Positions 34,695-42,277 of a stretch of DNA of 64,000 nucleotides are shown piece after piece (the stretch's first letter is position 1; each line of letters opens with the position of its first letter). This stretch comes from Mucilaginibacter glaciei (GTDB lineage: Bacteria > Bacteroidota > Bacteroidia > Sphingobacteriales > Sphingobacteriaceae): NCBI RefSeq assembly GCF_014773245.1, contig NZ_JACWMX010000004.1, forward strand, positions 124,001 to 188,000, written 5' to 3'. Made by a program: the position numbers and the translations under genes. The notes beneath the pieces were generated by a model, which ran no database searches, was not told where the DNA came from, and saw only the letters and a list, made by a program, of their open reading frames with translations.

Positions 34695-34850
34695 TGTCAT
34701 TGCGAGCGATAGCGTGGCAATCTTATAAGAATAGCTATCAAATAGGCAAATCCATCGATAGAAAATTAAAAATTAAAAATTTAGAGAAGAAAGGTTCGTT
34801 AGCTAAATTGCTTGTCCGCTGAGATTGCCGCGCTATCGCTCGCAATGACA
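34695..34850. repeat. Inverted repeat pair, second core type
   Basis: Arms 34695-34724 (TGTCATTGCGAGCGATAGCG...) and 34821-34850 (the reverse complement with one core change) face each other across 96 bp. Outer parts match the 27915 family (GTCATTGCGAG...GCAATCT) but the central bases differ. No gene lies between them. Confidence 0.8.
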
Positions 34851-34883
34851 TGCTTTTTAAAAGTACTATCCTCTTTTTACCGT

Positions 34884-36254
34884 TTAGTCCTCCCCCAGAT
34901 ACTTTTGATCCAGTTGCTTATTTGCCTTAGCACCTAAGTTTTTGAGCTTTTCGGCAGTAATGGTAAGGTTGCCGCTGCCGGTAGCCAGTTTGCTAAAAGC
35001 ATTATTATAGGCCGTTTGCGATTGGTTGATGTTTTTGCCGATACCTTCCATATCGGCCATAAAGCCCACAAATTTATCGTACATAGTACCGCTAAGTCGG
35101 GCTATCTCCAACACGTTACGATTTTGGCGTTCCTGTTTCCAAATGCTGGCGATAGTACGCAGGGTGGCCAGTAAGGTACTCGGGCTTACAATAACCACGT
35201 GTTTATCCCAGGCATCGCTGAACAGGTCGGCATCAAGTTGTACGGCAAAACTGAAAGACGATTCTATCGGTACAAAAAGCAATACAAAATCGGGCGAGTT
35301 TACCCCATGCAGGTCATGATAATTTTTGGACGATAAGCCATGCACATGCCCGCGGATAGATTCGACATGCGCTTTGGAGAATAGCTTGCGTTCTTCATCG
35401 GTCTCGCAATTAACCAACCGCTCATAAGCGATCAACGATACCTTTGAATCGATGATCAAATGCTTTTCGTCGGGCAGATCAATGATCACATCGGGCTGCA
35501 GCCTGCCCCCGTCAACGCCGTTCAGGCTTACCTGCATGCGGTACTCGCGGTCGCGCACCAGGCCACTACGTTCTAAAACCTTTTCCAGGATCACCTCGCC
35601 CCAGTTGCCTTGCTTTTTATTGTCTCCTTTTAAGGCTTTGGTCAGGTTGGATGCCTCAGTACTGATCAGCTGGTTCAATTCCATCAGTTTGCCTATTTCG
35701 CCGCGTAAAACATGGCGCTCTGCCGCTTCGGTGTTGTAAACTTTTTCTACCTTTTCTTCAAAGGCTTTAATGTTTTCCTTTAACGGGTTCAGTATGGTAT
35801 CAATGCTTAAGCGGTTTACATCTGTAAACTCCTTCGATTTTTCTTTCAGTAGCTTTTCAGCCACGTTCTCAAATTCCCGCTGAAAGTGCTGGCGGGTTTG
35901 TTCTATCTCGGTTTTTTGCTCGTTCAATTTTTCCTGCTGGGCCTTAAAAAATGAGCGGGACGACTCTAAAGATTGATTGGCCTGAGCCAGTTGGCCGCGC
36001 ACATCAAAAAGCTCGTCTATTAACCGCGACTGCTCTTCTTTTAAATGGAGGGTGATACTTTCCTTTTCGCGCTGTGAACCGGCAGCCCGCTCTTCTGCCT
36101 TAGCGACGGAGATCTTTAACGAACCGTTTTCTGCTTTGACCAAATTAAACTCATCCACAGAAATACCCGACGCCTTGGGTCGTTTGATGAATAAGAAAAC
36201 GGCGACAAGCAGTATAAAAAAACTTGCAATAATTAATAGCGTAGCTGCATCCAT
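34884..36254 (-). CDS. rmuC: DNA recombination protein RmuC
   Basis: 456 aa. An N-terminal membrane segment (LLIIASFFILLVAVFLFI) is followed by a long coiled coil (about 35-150), then the RmuC nuclease-like domain (about 150-440): NTEAAERHVLRGEIGKL, KQGNWGEVILEKVLERSGL, QPDVIIDLPDEKHLIIDSKVSLIAYE, FVPIESSFSFAVQ and SPSTLLATLRTIASIWKQERQNRN. RmuC limits recombination at inverted repeats in E. coli. Confidence 0.94.
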   Translation of the reverse strand: MDAATLLIIASFFILLVAVFLFIKRPKASGISVDEFNLVKAENGSLKISVAKAEERAAGSQREKESITLHLKEEQSRLIDELFDVRGQLAQANQSLESSRSFFKAQQEKLNEQKTEIEQTRQHFQREFENVAEKLLKEKSKEFTDVNRLSIDTILNPLKENIKAFEEKVEKVYNTEAAERHVLRGEIGKLMELNQLISTEASNLTKALKGDNKKQGNWGEVILEKVLERSGLVRDREYRMQVSLNGVDGGRLQPDVIIDLPDEKHLIIDSKVSLIAYERLVNCETDEERKLFSKAHVESIRGHVHGLSSKNYHDLHGVNSPDFVLLFVPIESSFSFAVQLDADLFSDAWDKHVVIVSPSTLLATLRTIASIWKQERQNRNVLEIARLSGTMYDKFVGFMADMEGIGKNINQSQTAYNNAFSKLATGSGNLTITAEKLKNLGAKANKQLDQKYLGED

Positions 36255-36316
36255 TTGATAAAAAAATTAGCAAAACGAATGTAGCAAATTTAATAATGCT
36301 AAAAAATTAATTACTA

Positions 36317-36556
36317 TTACGGCGTAGTTTTCAACGTATCCTTTGGTGCATTGGTGGTACCCTGGCCTTGTCCGCTGCTATCTTTTCCGCCGGTTTCGGT
36401 TGGGGTTGGTTTTATTTTGGCACTGTCTGCCGGGCCTTCGTTACCCACATGCACCTGGCCGGAATCTGCCGAGTTAGTTTCAGTTTTTTTGCCCTTGCAT
36501 GCGCTGAAGGTAATGGCCGCAGCAGCAGTAAGCAGGCAGATAAATATTTTTTTCAT
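36317..36556 (-). CDS. Small lipoprotein, 79 aa
   Basis: Signal peptide with lipobox ITFSAC (lipidated Cys20); the rest is low-complexity and disordered (Gly, Ser, Thr, Pro, Lys). It is a tandem paralogue of the next gene: both share TNSADSG/ADSGETNVG and a KDTLKT / VDTPKT end. No function is known. Confidence 0.65.
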   Translation of the reverse strand: MKKIFICLLTAAAAITFSACKGKKTETNSADSGQVHVGNEGPADSAKIKPTPTETGGKDSSGQGQGTTNAPKDTLKTTP

Positions 36557-36564
36557 GATGCCTG

Positions 36565-36822
36565 TTATTTAGGGTTTGTTTTTGGCGTATCTACAGTTGG
36601 TGTGGCGGTTCCCTTACCATTGCTGCTGGTATCGGTACCTGCGGTGCCTCTTTGTACTGCTGTGCTTGATGAAGCTGCTGCGGTGGTATCCGCAGCGCCT
36701 GAGCTGCCTACATTGGTTTCACCAGAGTCGGCTTTATCGCCGCCTGTTTTGTTGTTACCGGTACAGGCAGATACGGAAATGATGGCGATGGTTGCCGTAT
36801 AAACAAATAACTTTTTCATCAA
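36565..36822 (-). CDS. Small lipoprotein, 85 aa
   Basis: Starts MMKKLFVYTATIAIISVSAC with lipobox SVSAC. The disordered Ser/Thr/Gly/Ala tail resembles the 36317 gene, 8 nt downstream on the same strand, so the two are probably one operon that arose by duplication. The second Met (36819) may be the real start. Confidence 0.65.
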   Translation of the reverse strand: MMKKLFVYTATIAIISVSACTGNNKTGGDKADSGETNVGSSGAADTTAAASSSTAVQRGTAGTDTSSNGKGTATPTVDTPKTNPK

Positions 36823-36896
36823 TTAATTTTTTGTTGGTATACTTAAAGTACAATCAGCATATTTACATGTTTAAATTATTTCAAAATAAACCAATT

Positions 36897-37277
36897 ATGA
36901 AGTACCTGTATATTTTTATGGCACTGGTTGCCGGCTTTACCATATCGTCATGTTCTAAAGGGGGCGATGCTACGCCGTTTGTACATAATATAAGGTTTCA
37001 GGCGACCGGCACAGCAGCCATTACGCCATTGGTATCTGTCATGAAATCATCTGCTGTAACTTCCACTACGCTCGATACCAAAACCGTTGCTACGGGCACG
37101 GCCTATGATTTCACATCTGCTTTTACGGCGGGTGATGTAGTGCATTTCGAAATTCAAACAATGACAGAAAATTCGATATCCTACACCATTAGTGACAACG
37201 GCACTGTAGTAGCACAGGTAACCGGCAAAGAGCAGGGATCTTTCAGTAAAATAACGCTGGATTTCCCGGTAAATTAA
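36897..37277 (+). CDS. Small lipoprotein, 126 aa
   Basis: From ATG 36897, MKYLYIFMALVAGFTISSC gives a lipobox with lipidated Cys19. The mature part is beta-rich (VVHFEIQTMTENSISYTISDNGTVVAQVTG). Family not recognised. A longer frame from 36792 is rejected because its first 35 residues are not signal-like and the lipoprotein signal begins at 36897. Confidence 0.65.
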   Translation: MKYLYIFMALVAGFTISSCSKGGDATPFVHNIRFQATGTAAITPLVSVMKSSAVTSTTLDTKTVATGTAYDFTSAFTAGDVVHFEIQTMTENSISYTISDNGTVVAQVTGKEQGSFSKITLDFPVN

Positions 37278-37314
37278 TTGCTGTATTTAGCGCATAAGGT
37301 AAGATATCTAAAGC

Positions 37315-37791
37315 TTACTGCGCTTTTTCTACCCTCAAACCCACATCGCTTACCTCATGCAGGGGGTTGTCACGCATGTTTTGTTCAATCTCGAAATGGT
37401 AGGTGCCTTTTGCAGGGAATTTATATTGCCTGCGTAGCGGTAGTTGAAAGCTATACAGGTTACCACTGCCGCTGCCCAGCCATTCCCCATCAGGGTTGGC
37501 CAGCATTTTTTGGTAGCGGGTGGTCGCTTTTTTATTGAGGTGCGTTTGTGATACTAAAAAGTAAATATTGGCGTACCTGTAGCCACCGCCCACCCTTAAA
37601 TTTAGGTACAAATTATAGGGGATGGTTTCGTCATCAATTTTAACATCAAACTTAATGCGGTTAACATAGGCCCAGTTATGGTTGGGGATCTCCGTATTCC
37701 GGTCCATTACAGCACCGGGATCTGTACAGCCCTGTGCCGATAGCAGCACAAGTGTAATTAAGCCGCCAAAAATAAGTTTAAACGCACGCAT
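37315..37791 (-). CDS. gldH: Gliding motility lipoprotein GldH
   Basis: 158 aa lipoprotein (lipobox LSAQGC, Cys22). Family features include HNWAYVNRIKFDVKIDDETIPYNLYLNLRVGGGYRYANIYFLV and the C-terminal GTYHFEIEQNMRDNPLHEVSDVGLRVEK. GldH is needed for gliding in Flavobacterium and occurs widely in Bacteroidota, including non-gliders. Its start codon directly follows the ricT stop (TAAATG), and the ricT-gldH pair is conserved in the phylum. Confidence 0.9.
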   Translation of the reverse strand: MRAFKLIFGGLITLVLLSAQGCTDPGAVMDRNTEIPNHNWAYVNRIKFDVKIDDETIPYNLYLNLRVGGGYRYANIYFLVSQTHLNKKATTRYQKMLANPDGEWLGSGSGNLYSFQLPLRRQYKFPAKGTYHFEIEQNMRDNPLHEVSDVGLRVEKAQ

Positions 37792-39282
37792 TTATTCCGG
37801 TTTTGCAGGGTTATCGTTATTGCGGTTAGGGTTAGGGCGACGGTTATTATTGCGCCTGTTATTATTGCGGTTGCCGCTACCTTCGGGCCTTGGGCCCGTT
37901 TGTTCACCACCTTCAGTGCGCGGCCCTTGCTGTTGTTGCGGTCGGTTACCCCTATCTTGGCGCGGCTGCCCACCCTCTGGCCTTGAGCCTTGCTGGCGGT
38001 TACTACGCTCTTGCCTTGGCTGCGCATCGGGGTTTTGGCCTTGCTGTTGTTGCTGGCGGTTACCTTCGGGTCGCGGCTGTGTGCCTTCCGTACGAGCGGC
38101 TGTCTGTGCGCCGTCGGGCCTGTTGCCGCCTTGTTTATTGCGGTTTTTGTTGTTCTTGTTTTTATTACGGTTTTGATTGTTCTGGTTGCGTCGCTCATCC
38201 AAACGGGTTAAGCTATCCTGGCCAACAACATTCTCATAATCCAATACTTTTACCGGCTTGGTTTCTATTTCCATCACCTCACCCAAATCCGGCGGGATAA
38301 TGCCCTCGCGGTTCATTTGCTGTATCTCTTTCACCTTGGCAATTGGCATAGGTACCCATGCCTCATCGCGCGGATAGCTAAACCACATGATCTTTTTAAA
38401 GATGTCGGTCTTTTGCAAACGGGCGTCGCCTTTTTCGGTCTTTAAGTAATTTACATTATCAGGGATGTGTTTTAAAGCATCCATGTAAGTATCCAGCTCG
38501 TAGTTTAAACAGCACTTTAATTTACCGCACTGGCCGGCCAGTTTAAGCGTGTTTAAGGAGAGGTTTTGATAACGTGCGGCAGACGTAGACACCGTTTTAA
38601 AATCGGTTAGCCAAGTGCTGCAACACAGTTCGCGGCCGCATGAGCCTATACCGCCTAAGCGGCTGGCTTCCTGGCGCATCCCAATCTGGCGCATCTCTAT
38701 CCTGATACGGAACGACTCGGCCATTTTTTTGATCAACTCGCGGAAATCCACACGGCCTTCGGCAGTATAATAAAAGGTGGCTTTGGTTTTATCGCCCTGA
38801 TAATCTACATCGCTGATCTTCATGCTTAAATTAAGCTCTAAAGCCAGCGTGCGCGATTTATGCATGGTTTCCCATTCCATATCCTTGGCCAGTTTCCATT
38901 TGTCTACATCGGCCACGGTGGCGCGGCGGTAGATCTTTTTCACAACATCGGCTTCCTTTACATGGCGCTTGGTCATTTGCATGCGCACCAATTCGCCGGT
39001 GATAGAAACGTGGCCAATATCATAGCCGCCGGTAGTGGTTTCTACCGCTACCAGGTCGCCTGCTTCCAGGTAAATATTGTCGGTGTTATGATAAAACTCT
39101 TTTCTCGATCCCTTAAACTTAACCTCGATTATCGAAAAGGGCTTATAATTAGTTGGCATATCCATGTGTGACAGCCAATCGTAAACATCCAGTTTGCTGC
39201 AACCATTTGTAAGGCATGAGCCGTTACTTTTGCAGCCTGCAGGTGAGCAACCGCCCCCTATTGAGCAACTTCCGCATCCCAT
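37792..39282 (-). CDS. ricT: RicT/YaaT-like PSP1-domain protein with long disordered tail
   Basis: 496 aa. The N-terminus is Cys-rich (MGCGSCSIGGGCSP). The PSP1 domain follows (about 50-300), with GGIGSCGRELCCSTWLTDF and AGQCGKLKCCLNYEL, the Cys clusters that hold Fe-S in the RicAFT complex. In Bacillus RicT works with Y and F in RNA processing. Residues about 365-496 are an extreme Asn/Arg/Gln/Gly/Pro tail with NRN and RPEG repeats, probably RNA-binding and disordered. It lies between holB and gldH. Confidence 0.88.
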   Translation of the reverse strand: MGCGSCSIGGGCSPAGCKSNGSCLTNGCSKLDVYDWLSHMDMPTNYKPFSIIEVKFKGSRKEFYHNTDNIYLEAGDLVAVETTTGGYDIGHVSITGELVRMQMTKRHVKEADVVKKIYRRATVADVDKWKLAKDMEWETMHKSRTLALELNLSMKISDVDYQGDKTKATFYYTAEGRVDFRELIKKMAESFRIRIEMRQIGMRQEASRLGGIGSCGRELCCSTWLTDFKTVSTSAARYQNLSLNTLKLAGQCGKLKCCLNYELDTYMDALKHIPDNVNYLKTEKGDARLQKTDIFKKIMWFSYPRDEAWVPMPIAKVKEIQQMNREGIIPPDLGEVMEIETKPVKVLDYENVVGQDSLTRLDERRNQNNQNRNKNKNNKNRNKQGGNRPDGAQTAARTEGTQPRPEGNRQQQQQGQNPDAQPRQERSNRQQGSRPEGGQPRQDRGNRPQQQQGPRTEGGEQTGPRPEGSGNRNNNRRNNNRRPNPNRNNDNPAKPE

Positions 39283-39285
39283 AAT

Positions 39286-40428
39286 TTAATTCGGTATATA
39301 ATGATTCCCCGCAGGGACGATTTTCAAATTTAGTACTTTTATAATCTGTAAAGATACGTCTAAAAACAAGATTTTAGGGTTCGCATTTCTTTCTATATGA
39401 TAATGAGCCTTTTCCAGCTCGTTGATAAGGGTTTGCGCCTGCGGAATGCTCATCACTGCCGACATTTTCCTGGCCGTTTCCAGTTCCCGCTCGGGTAGTT
39501 TTACGATCTTTTCTGCCCCCGACAAAATCAGGCAGCATTCCCGTAAAAAGCTGGTGCCATAGCGTAAAAAATTCTTTTGATTTTCGCGGCCCATTTTGGC
39601 TGCCTGGTCAACAAAAGGCAAAACCAGTAAGCCCTTGTTAGAAAAACACATCCGTAGCCAGTCTACAAAAAGCGCATGATAACTTTTGGTATCATGCTGT
39701 AACATGCTCAACGCTTCGGTCATGTTACCATTGCTCAGGTAGGCGATCTCTGAAGCTGCCGTATCCGTTTGGTTGTGGTGGCTAACCAGTTCGCCTTTAA
39801 TATCCTCGTAGTTTAAACAGGGGATCTTGATCAATTGCGTGCGCGATAAAATGGTATTCAGGATCTGGTCCTGGTTTTGGGCCACTAATAAAAACAGCGT
39901 ATTTGGCTGCGGTTCTTCTATGACCTTAAGCAATGCGTTCCCCTGTTTATCCAGGTATTCGGGCAGCCAGAGGATGAGCACCTTATAAACGGATTCGAAA
40001 GGTTTAAAGCTGAGTTTTTTGATGATCTGGTGGCACTCGTTAATATTGATGTTTGCCTGCTTGTTTCCCGAGTCTACATAACCCCGCCATATATCTAAAC
40101 TGAGGTATGGGTTGGTACCAAAGGCATCGCGCCATTGTTCAATAAAATCGATAGAGGCCTCTTTGGGGGTGCCAAAGGTGGGGTAAGAAAAATGCAAATC
40201 GGGGTGCATCAGTTTCTGGTACTTGCGGCATGATGAACACACCCCGCATGAATCGTCGGGCTGTTTATCCTCGCAGCTTAAATATTGCGCATAGGCGACA
40301 GCTAAAGCCAGGCTGCCGCTGCCTTCGGGGCCTAAAAACAACTGGGCATGGCTCACCCTGTTCTCATTAACCGAGGTAATGAGTCGTTGCTTTGTAGCCT
40401 GTTGCCCTATGATACTCTTAAACTGCAT
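39286..40428 (-). CDS. holB: DNA polymerase III delta-prime subunit (clamp loader)
   Basis: About 380 aa. The start MQFKSIIGQQATKQRLI is typical; an ATG three codons upstream (40437) is the alternative. The AAA+ fold is seen with a degenerate Walker A (LGPEGSGSLALA, no Lys, as expected for a non-hydrolysing subunit). The zinc module has four Cys: SCEDKQPDDSCGVCSSCRKY. SRTQLIKIPCL carries the SRT arginine-finger motif. Three nucleotides separate its stop from the ricT start, so the genes are co-transcribed. Confidence 0.9.
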   Translation of the reverse strand: MQFKSIIGQQATKQRLITSVNENRVSHAQLFLGPEGSGSLALAVAYAQYLSCEDKQPDDSCGVCSSCRKYQKLMHPDLHFSYPTFGTPKEASIDFIEQWRDAFGTNPYLSLDIWRGYVDSGNKQANININECHQIIKKLSFKPFESVYKVLILWLPEYLDKQGNALLKVIEEPQPNTLFLLVAQNQDQILNTILSRTQLIKIPCLNYEDIKGELVSHHNQTDTAASEIAYLSNGNMTEALSMLQHDTKSYHALFVDWLRMCFSNKGLLVLPFVDQAAKMGRENQKNFLRYGTSFLRECCLILSGAEKIVKLPERELETARKMSAVMSIPQAQTLINELEKAHYHIERNANPKILFLDVSLQIIKVLNLKIVPAGNHYIPN

Positions 40429-40460
40429 TCGGTGCAAAATAGGAAATAGATATGAGATGT

Positions 40461-40564
40461 GAGATAGGAGATGTGAGACATTGCCTGATTCGACTATCTT
40501 TGAACTATATAATATTAATAATACAATGCAACGTGCCCTGTTTTATTCTCACATCTCCTATCTC
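40461..40564. repeat. Inverted repeat around the ruvX promoter
   Basis: GAGATAGGAGATGTGAGA (40461-40478) and its perfect complement (40547-40564) face each other across 68 bp. The left side has a further tandem-like unit (gatatgagatgtgagat). The interval holds the ruvX -7 box. Confidence 0.75.
40495..40502 (+). promoter_or_regulatory. -7 box (TATCTTTG) for ruvX
   Basis: Exact TAnnTTTG match, 77 bp before the ruvX start and located inside the loop of the inverted repeat 40461-40564. No -33 element recognised. Confidence 0.4.
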
Positions 40565-40578
40565 TTACCTTACATCTT

Positions 40579-40992
40579 ATGAGAATAATGGCTTTCGATT
40601 ATGGCACCAAGCGCATTGGCATTGCGGTTACCGACCCCATGCAGATCATCGCCACCGGGCTGGATACCATTCACCCGCTAAAGATCATCGATTACCTGAA
40701 AAAGTATATGGAAACCGAGCCCGTGGAGCGCTTTGTGGTGGGTGAACCCAAACAGATGGATAACACCCCCTCCCAATCGGCCATGCATGTAAAAGGCTTT
40801 GCCAATACCTTAAAGAAAACCTTTCCGGATATACCGGTAGAAATGTTTGATGAGCGCTTTACCTCGAAAATGGCATCGGCAACCATCGCCCAAAGTGGCA
40901 TGGGCAAAAAAGCCCGGCAGAATAAGGAACTGGTAGATACCATATCGGCGGTGATATTGCTGCAGAGCTGGATGAGCCGTCTGAACCGTTGA
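40579..40992 (+). CDS. ruvX: Holliday junction resolvase-like protein RuvX (YqgF)
   Basis: 137 aa, RNase H fold. Catalytic acidic residues are Asp7 (MAFDYGTKRIG) and the Glu/Asp in FVVGEPK and FDERFTSKMA, plus the C-terminal Asp in ELVDTISAVILLQSW. In E. coli it is needed for pre-16S rRNA processing. The third codon onward (MAFDYG) could be an alternative start. Its last codons and stop lie in the first copy of the repeat that flanks the GxxExxY element, so the insertion has replaced the original 3' end. Confidence 0.93.
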   Translation: MRIMAFDYGTKRIGIAVTDPMQIIATGLDTIHPLKIIDYLKKYMETEPVERFVVGEPKQMDNTPSQSAMHVKGFANTLKKTFPDIPVEMFDERFTSKMASATIAQSGMGKKARQNKELVDTISAVILLQSWMSRLNR

Positions 40993-41626
40993 TTTTGTCT
41001 GATTAAATGATTTCGCTGATATTTCAGTGGTTAAATGTCAGAACCGCTGATTTGAATGATTAAATGATTTCGTTGATGATTTTATGCTTATAGTTATATG
41101 AAAGAACTTGTAAATAACGCTTACCAGCATTCGGATATTACGGCTAAGATTATAGGTTGTGCAATGAAAGTACACAGCACTTTAGGCAATGGATTCCAAG
41201 AAGTGATATATCAACGTGCGCTTGCAATTGAAATGGATAAGTGGGGGTTGCTGTTTTCCCGTGAGTTAGAAATGGAAATTTATTATGATAATGTAAACAT
41301 AGGTACCAGGCGTGTTGATTTTTTGGTGGAGAGTAAAATAATGGTAGAACTAAAGGCTTTATCTAAATTAGAGGATGTTCATTTAGCGCAAGCATTAAAC
41401 TATTTAGAAGCGGATAAATTAGGTACAGGGTTACTTATTAACTTCGGGGCAAAGAGCTTAGACTTTAAACGTGTAACCAACTAATACAAGTTAAATCGAT
41501 TAAATAAGACTCCGGATCAATGATGTAAATCTTAGCCAAAAATCAGCGAAATCACTTAATCATTCAAATCTGCTGTTCAGACATTGTTCATCAACGAAAT
41601 CATTTAATCATTCAAATCAACGGTTC
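40983..41626. mobile_element. Repeat-bounded element carrying a GxxExxY nuclease
   Basis: Left copies are at 40983-41020 and 41041-41078; right copies in inverted orientation at 41540-41580 and 41589-41626. The pair 41041-41078 / 41589-41626 is identical at 37 of 38 bases. The other two are diverged relatives of the same unit (GATTAAATGATTTCG core). The outer left copy supplies the last codons of ruvX, and the outer right copy ends 6 bp before the O-methyltransferase ATG. No target duplication is obvious. Confidence 0.65.
41098..41484 (+). CDS. GxxExxY family PD-(D/E)XK nuclease-like protein
   Basis: 128 aa. The name motif is present: STLGNGFQEVIYQRAL (G-x2-E-x2-Y). The PD-(D/E)XK core is RRVDFLVESKIMVELKA (Asp, then Glu-x-Lys). 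These are short stand-alone proteins (GxxExxY/PDDEXK_3 type) with no known biochemical role, often in many copies per genome. Length is normal and the frame is intact. It starts 20 bp after the inner left repeat. Codon use is somewhat more AT-rich than the neighbouring ruvX and O-methyltransferase genes. Confidence 0.85.
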   Translation: MKELVNNAYQHSDITAKIIGCAMKVHSTLGNGFQEVIYQRALAIEMDKWGLLFSRELEMEIYYDNVNIGTRRVDFLVESKIMVELKALSKLEDVHLAQALNYLEADKLGTGLLINFGAKSLDFKRVTN

Positions 41627-41632
41627 AGAAAT

Positions 41633-42274
41633 ATGGAAATTTTAGATCCTGCATTACAGTCCTATCTTGACACCCACACCGATGCCGAGCCGGATGGCCT
41701 GCAAAAGATCAACCGCGATACTCATTTAAAGGTATTAAAACCCAATATGCTGAGCGGCCATTACCAGGGCAGGGTACTGAGCATGCTGAGTAAAATGGTA
41801 CAGCCCAAACTTATTTTAGAGATAGGCACGTTTACCGGCTACTCGGCTATTTGCCTGGCCGAAGGTTTAGTGGAAGGGGGCGTTTTGCATACCATAGAAG
41901 TGAACGGCGAAATGGAAGAAATGCTTAATTCACATTTTAAGCTCACAAATGTGGAAAAAAAAATCAAGCTGCATATCGGCCCCGCAGATAGCGTATTGGC
42001 TGATTTTGAGGCCGATAATTTCGATTTGGTTTTTATAGATGCGGATAAACGAAATAATTTAGCTTACTTTGAGTTAGTATTACACAAGGTAAGACCCGGT
42101 GGGTTAATAATAATTGATAATGTTTTGTGGAAAGGGAAAGTGTATGATGGCTCCCAAAAAGATGCCGATACCGAAAGTTTTCGCAAACTAAATGACCACA
42201 TAGCCGTTAACAAACAGGTTGAAAAGTTAATTCTGCCCGTTCGTGATGGACTGTTGATCATCAGAAAAAAGTAA
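41633..42274 (+). CDS. Class I SAM-dependent O-methyltransferase (TrmR/caffeoyl-CoA OMT-like)
   Basis: 213 aa. SAM-binding motif I is LILEIGTFTGYSAICLAEGL. Metal and substrate residues lie in FIDADKRNNLAYFELVL and IIIDNVLWKGKVYDG. This family includes catechol-type O-methyltransferases and TrmR (tRNA mo5U); sequence alone does not decide. It begins 6 bp after the GxxExxY element, whose repeat may have replaced its native promoter. Confidence 0.88.
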   Translation: MEILDPALQSYLDTHTDAEPDGLQKINRDTHLKVLKPNMLSGHYQGRVLSMLSKMVQPKLILEIGTFTGYSAICLAEGLVEGGVLHTIEVNGEMEEMLNSHFKLTNVEKKIKLHIGPADSVLADFEADNFDLVFIDADKRNNLAYFELVLHKVRPGGLIIIDNVLWKGKVYDGSQKDADTESFRKLNDHIAVNKQVEKLILPVRDGLLIIRKK

Positions 42275-42277
42275 ATT

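Noticed and set aside
36368..36802. Valine/leucine-rich + strand frame over the two small lipoproteins
   Set aside because: It is the mirror of Thr/Ser/Gly-rich codons; the reverse strand has signal peptides and lipoboxes.
37682..38300. Leu/Arg/Cys-rich + strand frames opposite ricT and gldH
   Set aside because: They arise from the low-complexity RicT tail read backwards.
40983..41626. CRISPR array reading of the four repeats around the GxxExxY gene
   Set aside because: Copies are in opposite orientations and enclose a gene; there are no regular spacers or cas genes.
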